Shown here: one piece after another, positions 18,912-28,245 of the stretch
How the letters are laid out: every line of letters starts with the position of its first letter
Position numbering within the stretch: the stretch's first letter is position 1
Assembly: GCA_030418115.1 (NCBI GenBank)
Contig: JAUHQD010000019.1
Coordinates: 1 to 64,000 of the forward strand
Source of the DNA: Alteromonadaceae bacterium BrNp21-10
GTDB taxonomy: Bacteria; Pseudomonadota; Gammaproteobacteria; Enterobacterales; Alteromonadaceae
DNA length: 64,000 bases
Direction of reading: 5' to 3'
Program-made: the position numbers and the translations under genes
Notes under the pieces: generated by a model
Seen by the model: the letters and a program-made list of their open reading frames with translations, nothing else
What the model was told of the DNA's origin: nothing
Databases searched by the model: none

Positions 18912-20744
18912 ATGTTAAATAAATTTTCCGGCACAGTAACGGCGCTGTTATTAGTTTTAGTTTTTGGCGCTTTAGTTTTAGTTAATAATTTAGTCTTGAG
19001 TAAGGTACGAATCGATCTCACTGAAGATAACGTCTATTCGTTATCCGCGGGCAGTAAGCAGATTTTGCAGGACATCGAAGAGCCAGTGCATTTGTACTTT
19101 TTCTTCTCGGATAAAGCTTCAAACGGCATGACCGGTCTGCGTAATTACGCTAACCGCGTAAAAAGCTTATTGCAGGAATACACCACCGCCGCTGATGGTA
19201 ATATTGTCTTGCATCAAATCGATCCTGAGCCGTTCTCTGAAGCCGAAGATCAAGCCAATGGTTTTGGTTTGACCGCCGCATCAATTGGCGCGGGTGGTGA
19301 TGCAATCTATCTTGGTTTGGCGGGGCGTAATGCTTATGACAATGAAAAAACCATTGGTTTTTTCGACCCGGCTCAAGAGCGATTCTTAGAATACGAAGTC
19401 AGTAAGCTTATATATCAGCTTAGTGAGCCGCAAAGCGTCAAGATCTCTGTGATAACAGATTTGCCGGTTAATGGCGGGCAAAACCCGATGACCGGCCAAT
19501 TCGATCCGCCTTGGACTATTTACAGTCAACTAGAGCAACTCTATACCCTAGAAAAAGTGGCTAACGATACCAGTGCAGTACCGGACGAAACCGATGTATT
19601 GCTGCTTATCCACCCGCAGAATTACTCAGATGAATTACAATATTCCATCGACCAATATGCCATGGCCGGTGGCAAGATTTTAGCTTTTGTCGACCCCGCT
19701 AGTGAAGCTAACCCAGCCGCTGCAATGAGCGGTAGTTCTTCGTCGGAGCTGTCGAATTTATTGAATAGTTGGGGAGTTGAGTTTGATTCAACCCAAGTGG
19801 TATTAGATGCCGCTGCCGGTTTGGATATTCGTACGCAAACGGGTGTTGCCCGTCACTTTGGCTATTTGGGCTTAACCACGAACTCTTTGGATGCAGAAGA
19901 TGTGACCACCAGCGGCCTAGAAGTGATTAACGGTGCGTCTTTTGGTGCATTGAGTCAAATCGAAGGTAGTGAAGTGAAATGGCAGCCACTGCTGAGCAGT
20001 ACCGCTAACAGCGGCACTATCGACGCCATGACTTATTCCATGACTCGTGAAGTGGAACAATTAAGCCAGAAATTTGTGGATGGTGGTCAGGTGCAGGTGT
20101 TAGCGGTCAGATTATCAGGCAAGGCAACATCGGCTTTTACTGAAGTGCCCGAAGGTATTGAGGGTAGTAAGCAATTAAGCCAAACCGATCAGCTCAATAT
20201 TATTGTGGTAGCTGACAGTGACCTATTAACCGACCGTTTTTGGGGCAGTGCGGCTAACTTCTTTGGCGAAAGCATTTTTACGCCTTTTGCTAATAATGGT
20301 GATTTTGTAACTAATGCGGTAGAGAACCTTGCCGGTAGCAATGCACTGATCAGCGTGCGTAGTCGCGGCACATTCGCCCGTCCGTTTGAAGTGGTCAACG
20401 AGTTAACGGTCAAAGCCGAAGAACGTTTCCGTGAGCAAGAACAATTACTGCAAGCGCAGTTGCAACAAACCGAGCAACAACTGGCCGAATTACAGGGACA
20501 GCAGGCTGAAGGTGGTGATCTGGTGATCAATGCCCAACAGCAACAAGCCATTGAAGAGTTTATGCAGAAAAAAATTACTATTCGCAAAGAGTTGCGCGAA
20601 GTGCGCCATCAATTAGCTAAGGATATTGAAAACTTAGGCAGTGTGTTGAAAGTGTTGAATATCGCGGTTGCGCCGTTATTGTTAGTTTTGATATTAAGTT
20701 TGTTGGCGCGGGCAATGCGTAAACGTAGCAAAGGAGCTCTGTGA
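18912..20744 (+). CDS. GldG-like ABC auxiliary protein
   Basis: A 610-residue protein with one N-terminal membrane helix (about 8-28), the conserved start RIDLTEDNVYSLSAGSKQIL, and a large periplasmic GldG-type domain. A Gln/Glu-rich coiled coil lies near 510-565 (QLQQTEQQLAELQGQQ), and a C-terminal membrane helix (VAPLLLVLILSLLARAMRK) ends in a basic tail. It is thus anchored at both ends with the main domain outside. Third gene of the four-gene operon. Confidence 0.9.
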   Translation: MLNKFSGTVTALLLVLVFGALVLVNNLVLSKVRIDLTEDNVYSLSAGSKQILQDIEEPVHLYFFFSDKASNGMTGLRNYANRVKSLLQEYTTAADGNIVLHQIDPEPFSEAEDQANGFGLTAASIGAGGDAIYLGLAGRNAYDNEKTIGFFDPAQERFLEYEVSKLIYQLSEPQSVKISVITDLPVNGGQNPMTGQFDPPWTIYSQLEQLYTLEKVANDTSAVPDETDVLLLIHPQNYSDELQYSIDQYAMAGGKILAFVDPASEANPAAAMSGSSSSELSNLLNSWGVEFDSTQVVLDAAAGLDIRTQTGVARHFGYLGLTTNSLDAEDVTTSGLEVINGASFGALSQIEGSEVKWQPLLSSTANSGTIDAMTYSMTREVEQLSQKFVDGGQVQVLAVRLSGKATSAFTEVPEGIEGSKQLSQTDQLNIIVVADSDLLTDRFWGSAANFFGESIFTPFANNGDFVTNAVENLAGSNALISVRSRGTFARPFEVVNELTVKAEERFREQEQLLQAQLQQTEQQLAELQGQQAEGGDLVINAQQQQAIEEFMQKKITIRKELREVRHQLAKDIENLGSVLKVLNIAVAPLLLVLILSLLARAMRKRSKGAL

Positions 20745-21772
20745 TGAATGCGCATTTTAGCAAATTGATTTTTCTGGCGGTGGTGGTGATTGCCGCAGCC
20801 GCGTTATTGTTGAATCAACAAAGTAATACCACACCGACCGCCAGTGGCTTATTGCTGACGGATTTTGCCGCTAACGCTAACAGTATTGATCGTATTGAAA
20901 TTAGTAATGCTCAAGGGATGCTGGTGGATGCCGTATTACAAGATGGCCAATGGCGATTGGCCAATGATCAACTTTATCCTGCCAAACAGAGTGCATTGGC
21001 AGAGTTGGTAAATAACTTAGCAAGTGCCAAGCGTTTACAAGCCAAAACCACCAAAGTGGAATATTATTCCCGACTGGGCTTGCAGGATATTGCTATTGAA
21101 GACAGTTTAGCCACCTTGGTGACGGCATTTAGCGGTGGTAAAAGCTGGGGGGTGTTAGTGGGTAATGCACCTGCTAATGGAGCAGGGCAGTATGTGCGTA
21201 TTGCTAATAGCAAACAAAGTTGGTTGGTGGATAAGTCTGTTACTGTGCCATTGGCGCTAAAAGATTGGCAGGCGCAACCTATATTGCCTGCTACTATGGC
21301 GAAACTACAATATGTTGAACGTAGCGGTAGTGATGGTTGGTCGATATTCAAAGCGGATGCGGAACAGGACAATTACCAGTTAAATAGCTTACCCGAAGGA
21401 CGTGAGTTAAGTTACGTCAGTGTTCTCAATGGTTTAGTAACAGCAATAACGTCGATGAATTTTGAAGAAAAGTTCCCATTGGATGATGAGCAGTGGTCTG
21501 CATATCAAGCCTTGGCCGAATTTAGTTTGACTGATTTTGATGGCAAGGTGATCCGCCTACAACTGGCCCAGCAAGATGAACACTATTTTGTGCGTTTTAG
21601 CTCTAATGATGTTCAAGGTTACTGGCAGGATTGGCAGTATCAAATATCTAGCCTCAGTGCTGAGCAGCTCAATAAGTCGCTGGAAGAATTTTTAAAGCCA
21701 CTTGCTGAGCAAGAATCTGCTGAACAAAGTATACCGAGCATTCCCATGGATGAAGGTGAAAGTCCACAATAA
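20744..21772 (+). CDS. DUF4340 domain-containing envelope protein
   Basis: A 342-residue protein with an N-terminal membrane anchor (about 5-23) and a periplasmic DUF4340 body. It contains the recurrent pattern of this family: IDRIEIS, DGQWRL, a YYSRLGL segment, and a repeat of the same layout in the second half. I chose ATG at 20744, overlapping the gldG stop (TGATG) with AAGGAG 7 nt upstream; a GTG 3 bp earlier is also open. DUF4340 genes habitually close GldA-F-G operons, so the protein is presumably a subunit or partner of this exporter. Confidence 0.88.
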   Translation: MNAHFSKLIFLAVVVIAAAALLLNQQSNTTPTASGLLLTDFAANANSIDRIEISNAQGMLVDAVLQDGQWRLANDQLYPAKQSALAELVNNLASAKRLQAKTTKVEYYSRLGLQDIAIEDSLATLVTAFSGGKSWGVLVGNAPANGAGQYVRIANSKQSWLVDKSVTVPLALKDWQAQPILPATMAKLQYVERSGSDGWSIFKADAEQDNYQLNSLPEGRELSYVSVLNGLVTAITSMNFEEKFPLDDEQWSAYQALAEFSLTDFDGKVIRLQLAQQDEHYFVRFSSNDVQGYWQDWQYQISSLSAEQLNKSLEEFLKPLAEQESAEQSIPSIPMDEGESPQ

Positions 21773-22107
21773 TTTTCTTGTGTTTAATATAACCGCCGTA
21801 ATCATAAATTCATTCGATTGCGGCGGTGATTGAATTATTGAATTGGCCTTGATGATTATACTTATCGTTATATAACCGTGGGGTTAATAGAGTGAAAACG
21901 ATACATTTTTTCACTCTATTAGTCATAATTATTAACATTTGATTGATATTAAACAGCAAAAAACCTTTGCAGACCGCTATTTCTGGCTGATCTACAATTG
22001 ACTTATAACTAATTGCAAATTATTCCACGAGGATTTGCATTAGTACTTGAGTCTAATCCCTGTAACTACTACATTAAGCGCCTGATTTGTAAACGGGTTA
22101 ACTGTAA
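21773..22107. other. Intergenic region upstream of gnd
   Basis: No gene. Its main feature is the palindrome at 21885-21921, listed separately. The rest is AT-rich and probably contains the gnd promoter, which I cannot place with confidence. Confidence 0.5.
21885..21921. promoter_or_regulatory. 14-bp perfect inverted repeat upstream of gnd
   Basis: Arms TAATAGAGTGAAAA (21885-21898) and TTTTCACTCTATTA (21908-21921) pair perfectly around a 9-nt centre. There is no following T-run, so it is either an operator or a poor terminator of the GldA-like operon. Confidence 0.6.
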
Positions 22108-23562
22108 ATGAAAGAATTATCTGATATTGGTTTGGTCGGCCTTGCGGTCATGGGTGAAAACTTGATCCTGAATATGGCGAGCAAGGGTTTTACTGTTACA
22201 GCGTATAATCGTTCTGCTGATAAAGTAGAGAAATTTATTTCCGGTCGGGCAAAAGGGCAGAGTATTCGTGGTGCCTTTTCCATTGAAGAGTTAGTTAGTT
22301 CATTAGCAAAACCTCGTAAGATCATGTTGATGGTTAAAGCCGGACAAGCGGTTGATGACATGATTGAGCAATTAATTCCACTGCTAGAGACTGGCGATAT
22401 CATCATCGACGGTGGTAATACTCATTACCCTGATTCAAACCGTCGTACAGCGTACTTACGCGAGAAAGGATTACATTACATCGGTACCGGTGTATCCGGT
22501 GGTGAAGAGGGCGCATTAACTGGGCCTTCTATTATGCCGGGCGGTGCTAAAGAAGCATGGCCATTCGTGAAAGATATCTTCCAAGGTATTTCAGCTAAAG
22601 TGGCTGATGGTTCACCTTGTTGCGATTGGGTTGGCGATGATGGTGCTGGTCACTTTGTAAAAATGGTGCATAACGGCATCGAATACGGTGATATGCAATT
22701 ATTGTGTGAAGCCTACCAAATCATGAAAGACATGCTTGGTATGACCGCTGATGAAATCCATGAAGTATTTGCCGAGTGGAACAAAGGCGAACTGGACAGT
22801 TACTTAGTTGAAATTAGCCGTGACATCATGGCTTATAAAGACGAAGACGGTGAGCCGTTAGTTGAAAAAATTCTTGATACCGCAGGCCAAAAAGGTACCG
22901 GTAAATGGACTGGTGTTATCGCTCTTGATTTAGGTATTCCATTAACCCTAATCGGTGAAGCGGTATTCGCTCGTTGTTTATCTGCACAAAAAGCCGACCG
23001 TGTAGCCGCTAGTAAAATTCTATCTGGTCCAACACCGGCTTTTGAAGGTGACCGTGCTCAGTTAATTGAAGATTTACGTCAAGCAGTACTAGCTTCTAAG
23101 ATTGTTTCTTACGCCCAAGGTTACGAGTTAATGCGTGAAGCGGCTAAAGAATATAGCTGGGAATTAAACTACGGCGGCATCGCGATGATGTGGCGTGGTG
23201 GTTGTATTATTCGCTCTTCTTTCTTAAGTAAAATTAAAGACGCTTTCGATAACAATCCTAGTATTGCTAACTTGTTAGTAGATAGCTACTTTGCTGAAAC
23301 CGTGCAAGGTGCGCAAGCAGGATGGCGTCGTGTGATGGCTGCAGCTATTACCAACGGTGTACCAGCACCTTGCTTAACCTCTGCACTGAACTATTTCGAT
23401 GGTTACCGTACCGCACGTTTACCGGCTAACTTGTTGCAAGCGCAACGTGATTACTTCGGTGCTCATACTTATGAGCGTTTAGATAAGCCTCGCGGTGAAT
23501 TCTTCCACACTAACTGGACAGGACGTGGTGGCGATACCGCATCTTCGACTTATAACGTTTAA
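22108..23562 (+). CDS. gnd: 6-phosphogluconate dehydrogenase, decarboxylating
   Basis: Oxidises 6-phosphogluconate to ribulose-5-phosphate and CO2 with NADP+ in the pentose phosphate pathway. The 484-residue length is normal for the long form. The Rossmann start GLVGLAVMGENLILNMAS, the substrate loop GTGVSGGEEGA, KMVHNGIEYGDM and the C-terminal helix-rich domain are all present. The C-terminus NWTGRGGDTASSTYNV closes the active site of the neighbouring subunit. Single-gene unit ended by a strong terminator. Confidence 0.96.
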   Translation: MKELSDIGLVGLAVMGENLILNMASKGFTVTAYNRSADKVEKFISGRAKGQSIRGAFSIEELVSSLAKPRKIMLMVKAGQAVDDMIEQLIPLLETGDIIIDGGNTHYPDSNRRTAYLREKGLHYIGTGVSGGEEGALTGPSIMPGGAKEAWPFVKDIFQGISAKVADGSPCCDWVGDDGAGHFVKMVHNGIEYGDMQLLCEAYQIMKDMLGMTADEIHEVFAEWNKGELDSYLVEISRDIMAYKDEDGEPLVEKILDTAGQKGTGKWTGVIALDLGIPLTLIGEAVFARCLSAQKADRVAASKILSGPTPAFEGDRAQLIEDLRQAVLASKIVSYAQGYELMREAAKEYSWELNYGGIAMMWRGGCIIRSSFLSKIKDAFDNNPSIANLLVDSYFAETVQGAQAGWRRVMAAAITNGVPAPCLTSALNYFDGYRTARLPANLLQAQRDYFGAHTYERLDKPRGEFFHTNWTGRGGDTASSTYNV

Positions 23563-23577
23563 TCGTTAGTTAGTGTT

Positions 23578-23605
23578 AAAAAAGAGAGCTTAGGCTCTCT
23601 TTTTT
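23578..23605. terminator. Intrinsic terminator after gnd
   Basis: Perfect stem AAAAAAGAGAGC / GCTCTCTTTTTT with loop TTAG and T-run; can also serve dlgD on the minus strand. Confidence 0.93.
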
Positions 23606-23690
23606 GTTTCTTTAGACTATGTAACTATTTGAAATATAAGTGTTACATTTACATTTTCGACATTTCTTATCCAGAGATAAGATTATGTAC

Positions 23691-24701
23691 TTACAAGCTC
23701 AAAATCTTTTGCCAAAGGTCTTGCGGCACTGGAATACCTTGTTTTAGGTTTTCTCGGCGCGTGGCAAACATGCCTTGACCTGGATAACGAATTGTTTGGC
23801 CTGCAGTTAGCGGTTGTGCGCTAAGAAAGTCTTCAATAATCGCATTAACGTTGTTACTAATTACTTCCTCGCCCAGTTGGGAAGTGATATCAATGGCTAA
23901 AAACACCTGAGAAACATTGGTTTCAGCTGCATGTTGGCTAATATCTTTACTGGCATTACCTTCGCTGATGAGCGATGCCATTATATCCAATGCTAACGCT
24001 AAACCGGATCCTTTCCAGTAGCCTATTGGCAGCGCTCTAGATGACTCTAATATGGCATTTGGGTCGGTGGTTAAATTGCCATTATTATCATAACCGCCGG
24101 GCAGGGGGAGCTGTTCATCACGTCGTCTTATTACTTCTAACTTGCCGTTAGAAAATTGACTCATGGCGATATCTAATAAAATGGGTTCATTTTCATGGGG
24201 AATACTAATGACCAAGGGATTGTTGCCAATTTTTTTCGATGAAGCACCCCAAGGCGGCATTAATGCCGTGGTATTGGTCCAGCAGATGCCAATGCAGCCT
24301 GCATTAGCTGCTTGTAATCCATAAGTACCACCGCGCATCCAGTGATTGGTGTTGCGCAAACCAACGCAACCAATGCCATTGTTGCTAGCCATTTTAATGG
24401 CGCGTGCCATGGTGATTTCAGCATTGAGGGGGCCAATGCCACTGAGTCCATCCCATTGTTCTATCATGCCGAAGGCGTTGCGTTTTTGTGCTTCCACATT
24501 GACATTAATAATGCCGGATTTTATATCGGAAACAAATTTAGCAAAGCGATTAAGGCCATGAGAATCAACACCATCGCAACTGTTTTGAGTAAAAATAGAC
24601 GCACATCGATGTGCTTTGTGATTACCCATACCAACAGAGAGTAAAATTCGCTCCAGTTGTTGCTGTACTTCTTTAAAGTCGATCCTGTTGATTTGCGGCA
24701 T
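23691..24701 (-). CDS. dlgD: 2,3-diketo-L-gulonate reductase-like Ldh2-family oxidoreductase
   Basis: A 336-residue NAD(P)H oxidoreductase of the LDH2/MDH2 family. It follows E. coli DlgD (YiaK) closely: DSHGLNRF, IEQWDGLSGIG, LRNTNHWMRGGTYG, ICWTNTTALMPPWGA and PIGYWKGSGLALALD. The active-site His is in the RNTNHWMRGG region. In E. coli the gene belongs to the L-gulonate/ascorbate-related yia cluster; here it stands alone, so the physiological substrate is uncertain. AGAGA lies about 8 nt before the ATG. Confidence 0.85.
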   Translation of the reverse strand: MPQINRIDFKEVQQQLERILLSVGMGNHKAHRCASIFTQNSCDGVDSHGLNRFAKFVSDIKSGIINVNVEAQKRNAFGMIEQWDGLSGIGPLNAEITMARAIKMASNNGIGCVGLRNTNHWMRGGTYGLQAANAGCIGICWTNTTALMPPWGASSKKIGNNPLVISIPHENEPILLDIAMSQFSNGKLEVIRRRDEQLPLPGGYDNNGNLTTDPNAILESSRALPIGYWKGSGLALALDIMASLISEGNASKDISQHAAETNVSQVFLAIDITSQLGEEVISNNVNAIIEDFLSAQPLTAGQTIRYPGQGMFATRRENLKQGIPVPQDLWQKILSL

Positions 24702-24815
24702 GATAATTTCTCTTTTGGCATTAACTGATATCTTTCAATTACCTCATAGTAGGTTTTCACAGGGCGAGTTTAAATATCAATCTGCGAATATTAGATAGGT
24801 TTATGCATGAGGCTA

Positions 24816-24839
24816 AAAATAAACCCGCCTAAACGGGTT
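24816..24839 (-). terminator. Intrinsic terminator after folD
   Basis: Stem AACCCG / CGGGTT with a 6-nt loop; on the minus strand it is followed by TTTATTTTTAG. Located 74 bp after the folD stop. Confidence 0.75.
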
Positions 24840-24912
24840 ACATTATTATTAACAGATTGAGGACTAAAGTAGAAAGCGGTTTAGTGTTGCTTTAATTTAA
24901 ACTAATGGGTTA

Positions 24913-25767
24913 TTAGGAATGGAACTTAACGTAAGCTTCTAAGGTGTTTTCAATCAAACTGGCAACGGTCATGGGGCCAACACCACCAGGTACCGGAGTA
25001 ATCCAGCCAGCGCGTTGACGGGCAACCGTAAATTCGACATCACCGACTAACGAACCATCGGCAATACGATTAATACCGACATCAATGACGATGGCACCGG
25101 GCTTGATCCAATCACCGGGAATAAATTCCGCTTTACCTACTGCTACGACTAACAAATCCGCACGGCTGACGTGAGACTGTAAGTCTTTGGTAAATTTATG
25201 GCATACCGTAGTGGTGCAACCTGCGAGTAATAATTCTAAACACATAGGACGACCGACAATATTTGATGCACCTACTACTACGGCATCTAAACCTTTCATT
25301 GAGCGCTTAGTGGATTCAATTAGGGTAATAATCCCTTTTGGAGTACATGGGCGTAGCGCTGGCATACGTTCAGCCAAACGTCCAATATTGTATGGATGAA
25401 ATCCATCTACATCTTTATGGGGATGAATGCGTTCTAATATTTCATTGGCATCCAAACCAGCAGGTAAGGGCAGTTGTACTAATATACCGTCGATTTCATT
25501 ATCGTTATTAAGGTTATCGATTAGCTCAAGCAGTTGTTGTTGGCTGCTATTGGCGGGTAAATCGAAGGACTTTGACACAAAGCCCACTTCTTCACAGGCG
25601 CGGCGCTTACTGCCTACATAGACTTGAGATGCAGGATCGGCACCCACCAACACTACTGCTAAACCGGGAGCGCGTTTGTTAGATGAAGTAATCGCTTTAA
25701 CCTGTTCGGTAACATTGGCGCGAACTTGTTTGGCAATTAATTTTCCGTCGATAATTTGTGCTGACAT
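24913..25767 (-). CDS. folD: Methylenetetrahydrofolate dehydrogenase/cyclohydrolase
   Basis: Bifunctional enzyme of one-carbon metabolism: oxidises methylene-THF with NADP+ and hydrolyses methenyl-THF. The 284-residue protein carries [16 protein letters not shown] with the catalytic Lys, [13 protein letters not shown], the signature [13 protein letters not shown] and the C-terminal [14 protein letters not shown]. Start at ATG 25767 gives [12 protein letters not shown], which matches the family; the open frame continues 18 bp upstream only from TTG. Own terminator downstream. Confidence 0.95.
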   Translation of the reverse strand: MSAQIIDGKLIAKQVRANVTEQVKAITSSNKRAPGLAVVLVGADPASQVYVGSKRRACEEVGFVSKSFDLPANSSQQQLLELIDNLNNDNEIDGILVQLPLPAGLDANEILERIHPHKDVDGFHPYNIGRLAERMPALRPCTPKGIITLIESTKRSMKGLDAVVVGASNIVGRPMCLELLLAGCTTTVCHKFTKDLQSHVSRADLLVVAVGKAEFIPGDWIKPGAIVIDVGINRIADGSLVGDVEFTVARQRAGWITPVPGGVGPMTVASLIENTLEAYVKFHS

Positions 25768-25937
25768 AATAAGCAAATAATACAAGTAATGAATAATTTG
25801 GCGCTATTGTCACATATCCATTGTGACCCAAGCAATTTAAACCCCGTCGAATTCATACAAATAGTACAAATAAGTTGCTGTCATTTCGTTCGTTTGTTTG
25901 AATAGTGAGCATTCAAACTTTTTCTTCCAAAAAGTGT

Positions 25938-25966
25938 TTGACGACTATTGGGCAAGTGGGTAATAT
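25938..25966 (+). promoter_or_regulatory. Sigma-70 promoter of the tRNA operon
   Basis: -35 TTGACG (25938-25943), 17-bp spacer, -10 TAATAT (25961-25966), then a GC-rich discriminator (TCGCGTCCCG) typical of stringently controlled stable-RNA promoters. It lies 45 bp before the first tRNA. Confidence 0.8.
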
Positions 25967-26011
25967 TCGCGTCCCGTAACGGCATGGTCATTCGCTGTTC
26001 GAGATGTACGG

Positions 26012-26088
26012 CGGTGAGTAGCGCAGTTTGGTAGCGCACTTGGTTTGGGTCCAAGGGGTCGCAGGTTCAAATCCTGTCTCACCGACCA
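26012..26088 (+). tRNA. tRNA-Pro (UGG)
   Basis: 77 nt with encoded CCA. Acceptor CGGTGAG pairs with CTCACCG; the anticodon loop TTTGGGT gives UGG. The T-arm GCAGGTTCAAATCCTGT is intact. Identical to the copy at 26428-26504. Confidence 0.97.
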
Positions 26089-26116
26089 CTTACTTAAACT
26101 GGTGCAGTATCAATGT

Positions 26117-26193
26117 GCGCCTGTAGCTCAGCTGGATAGAGCAACGGCTTTCTAAGCCGTGGGTCGCAGGTTCGAATCCTGCCGGGCGCGCCA
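26117..26193 (+). tRNA. tRNA-Arg (UCU)
   Basis: 77 nt with encoded CCA. Acceptor GCGCCTG pairs with CGGGCGC; the anticodon stem ACGGC/GCCGT frames loop TTTCTAA, giving UCU. Confidence 0.96.
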
Positions 26194-26247
26194 TATATTA
26201 GCGTGGCCAGAGTGTTAAGTGGTAGTACATGTAATAAGCCTTCAATG

Positions 26248-26323
26248 GTGGGCGTAGCTCAGTTGGTAGAGCCCCGGATTGTGATTCCGGTTGTCGTGGG
26301 TTCAAGCCCCATCGTCCACCCCA
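26248..26323 (+). tRNA. tRNA-His (GUG)
   Basis: 76 nt plus the extra G-1 at 26247 opposite C73, the identity element of tRNA-His. Anticodon loop holds GTG; encoded CCA end. Confidence 0.97.
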
Positions 26324-26329
26324 TTTTTA

Positions 26330-26414
26330 GCGGAAGTGGTGAAATTGGTATACACGCTGGATTTAGGTTCCAGTGCCTTAGGGCGTGAGAGTTCAAGTCT
26401 CTCCTTCCGCACCA
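26330..26414 (+). tRNA. tRNA-Leu (UAG)
   Basis: 85 nt class II tRNA with a long variable arm (TGCCTTAGGGCGT). Anticodon loop TTTAGGT gives UAG; acceptor GCGGAAG / CTTCCGC and encoded CCA. Confidence 0.97.
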
Positions 26415-26427
26415 TGTTTGGGAAATT

Positions 26428-26504
26428 CGGTGAGTAGCGCAGTTTGGTAGCGCACTTGGTTTGGGTCCAAGGGGTCGCAGGTTCAAATCCTGTCTCACCG
26501 ACCA
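26428..26504 (+). tRNA. tRNA-Pro (UGG), second copy
   Basis: 77 nt, base-for-base identical to the tRNA at 26012-26088. The order Arg-His-Leu-Pro matches the E. coli argX-hisR-leuT-proM operon, so this copy occupies the ancestral place and the first is the extra one. Confidence 0.97.
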
Positions 26505-26559
26505 AATTTCCCCTATACAGTCTATCCTTTAGTTTTCCTTTTTTGTTTAAGCCTAATTA

Positions 26560-26580
26560 GCGCATATTGTGCGCATTTTT
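26560..26580 (+). terminator. Intrinsic terminator after the tRNA operon
   Basis: Short stem GCGCA / TGCGC with loop TATTG followed by ATTTTTCTGTTTTT. Confidence 0.65.
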
Positions 26581-26632
26581 CTGTTTTTATTGAATTAATG
26601 ACGAATAAACGCCACTTTTTTTGGTTTTCGGC

Positions 26633-26661
26633 TCGACTCACCAAGTCGCTGCCGCTATAAT
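26633..26661 (+). promoter_or_regulatory. Sigma-70 promoter upstream of tig
   Basis: -35 TCGACT (26633-26638), 17-bp spacer, consensus -10 TATAAT (26656-26661). Confidence 0.65.
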
Positions 26662-26814
26662 GTTGCGTCTTTTTTGAGGGCTTCCGCCCTAAATCACATG
26701 TCGTTCAAGGTGGTGTGACGGCACGGCGAGTTAAGTCGTGTACCAGTCTAACTTTCCCTTATTGTGAATGGCTAATATAAAGCGTGTGTAAGTACGTAAT
26801 ATCGAGGTATAAGA

Positions 26815-28116
26815 ATGCAAGTTTCAGTTGAGACGACTCAGGGTCTAGAACGCCGTCTAACGATTAAAGTTGAAGCAGAAAATATTGACGCGGCAGTAAA
26901 CAGTCGTCTGCAACAATTAGCAAAAACTCAACGCATCAACGGTTTTCGTCCAGGTAAAGTGCCTGTAAAAGTAATTCAAAAACGTTACGGTGAAGCCGTG
27001 CGTCAAGAAATTGCTGGTGAAGTGATGCAGCGCAACTTTTATCAAGCGATTGTTCAAGAGAAGCTAACTCCAGCCGGTGCCCCAGCGTTTGAATTGAAAA
27101 ATGACTCTACAGGTAAAGATTTAGAGTTCGTTGCTTCGTTTGAAGTATACCCAGAAGTTGAATTAAAAGGTTTAGACAGCATTAAGGTTGATAAGCCAGT
27201 TGTTAAGATCAACGCTGATGACGTTAAAAACATGATGGAAACCTTGCGCAAGCAACACGCCACATGGAAAGAAGTAAAACGTGCTGCTAAAGAAGACGAT
27301 AAAGTCACTATCGATTTTGTTGGTAGTATTGATGGCGAATTGTTTGACGGCGGTAAAGCCGATGACTTCACTCTTGAAATGGGTAAAGGTCAAATGATCC
27401 CAGGCTTTGAAGAAGCCATTGTCGGCGCTAAAGCCGGTGCTGCTGTTACTGCTGAAGTAACCTTCCCAGAAGAATATCATGCTGAAAACTTGAAAGGTAA
27501 AGCGGCAACGTTTGAAATTACCGTTAAGAGTGTAGAAGCACAAACATTACCTAAATTAGACGACGAATTTGCCAAGCTGTTCGGTGTTGAAGACGGCGGT
27601 GTTAAAGAATTAAAAGCTGAAGTACGTAAGAATATGGATCGTGAATTATCACAGAACCTTAAAGCACGTATTAAAGAGCAAGTGTTAACAGGTTTGCTAG
27701 AAGCCAATGAAGTTGATGTACCTAAAGCCTTAGTAGAACAGGAAATTGATGTACTACGTAAGCAAGCGCTACAGCGTTTCGGTGGTCAACAAGGTGCTAA
27801 TGTACCTGATTTACCCAACGAATTATTTGCTGATAATGCCAAGCGTCGCGTTAGCATCGGCTTGTTGTTAGGTGAAGTGATTAAACAAAGCGAACTTAAG
27901 GTAGACGATAAGCGCGTTACTGATTTAATCGAAACTGCGGCTTCTGCTTATGAAGATCCTCAAGAAGTGATCAATTATTACAAGAGTAATAAAGAAATGA
28001 TGCAGCAAATGGAAAATGTTGCGTTAGAAGATCAAGCAATCGATCTTATCCTTGAGTCGGCTAAAGTAACCGATGTTGAGACTGCTTTTGACGAGATCAT
28101 GAACAAACAGGCTTAA
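26815..28116 (+). CDS. tig: Trigger factor
   Basis: Ribosome-bound chaperone that receives nascent chains at the exit tunnel. The 433 residues cover the ribosome-binding domain with signature [12 protein letters not shown] (about residues 42-53), the FKBP-type prolyl isomerase domain (about 150-245, [17 protein letters not shown]) and the helical C-terminal chaperone domain. First gene of the block that continues with clpP, clpX, lon, hupB and ppiD. It has its own promoter and terminator, so it is mostly transcribed alone. Confidence 0.97.
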   Translation: MQVSVETTQGLERRLTIKVEAENIDAAVNSRLQQLAKTQRINGFRPGKVPVKVIQKRYGEAVRQEIAGEVMQRNFYQAIVQEKLTPAGAPAFELKNDSTGKDLEFVASFEVYPEVELKGLDSIKVDKPVVKINADDVKNMMETLRKQHATWKEVKRAAKEDDKVTIDFVGSIDGELFDGGKADDFTLEMGKGQMIPGFEEAIVGAKAGAAVTAEVTFPEEYHAENLKGKAATFEITVKSVEAQTLPKLDDEFAKLFGVEDGGVKELKAEVRKNMDRELSQNLKARIKEQVLTGLLEANEVDVPKALVEQEIDVLRKQALQRFGGQQGANVPDLPNELFADNAKRRVSIGLLLGEVIKQSELKVDDKRVTDLIETAASAYEDPQEVINYYKSNKEMMQQMENVALEDQAIDLILESAKVTDVETAFDEIMNKQA

Positions 28117-28159
28117 TATTTAGCTTGTTCGTTGACTTATATAGTCGTCAACTGCTTAA

Positions 28160-28188
28160 ATGCTCGGTACTTACCGGGCATTTTTTTT
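28160..28188 (+). terminator. Intrinsic terminator between tig and clpP
   Basis: Stem ATGCTCGGTA / TACCGGGCAT (one G-T pair), 2-nt centre, then eight T. Confidence 0.9.
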
Positions 28189-28245
28189 GCCGTGTACTTA
28201 CTTTGTAACTAATTTCGTAAAAATGGAAACTAACAATTGAACATT

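Larger units (their letters stand above)
26505..26814. other. Interval between the tRNA operon and tig
   Basis: Contains the tRNA terminator (26560-26580), the tig promoter (26633-26661) and a roughly 145-nt tig leader with a small hairpin AGGGC/GCCCT (26677-26690). No gene. Confidence 0.6.

Noticed and set aside
17248-21772. Gliding-motility locus, from the Gld names
   Set aside because: Only the ABC part is present and the host is a gammaproteobacterium; none of the gliding motor genes is seen.
26012-26504. tRNA-associated genomic island boundary
   Set aside because: No integrase and no direct-repeat att site were found; the neighbours folD and tig are core genes.
26203-26505. Overlapping small ORFs over the tRNA cluster on both strands
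   Set aside because: They are translations of tRNA genes, whose structures fully explain the sequence.
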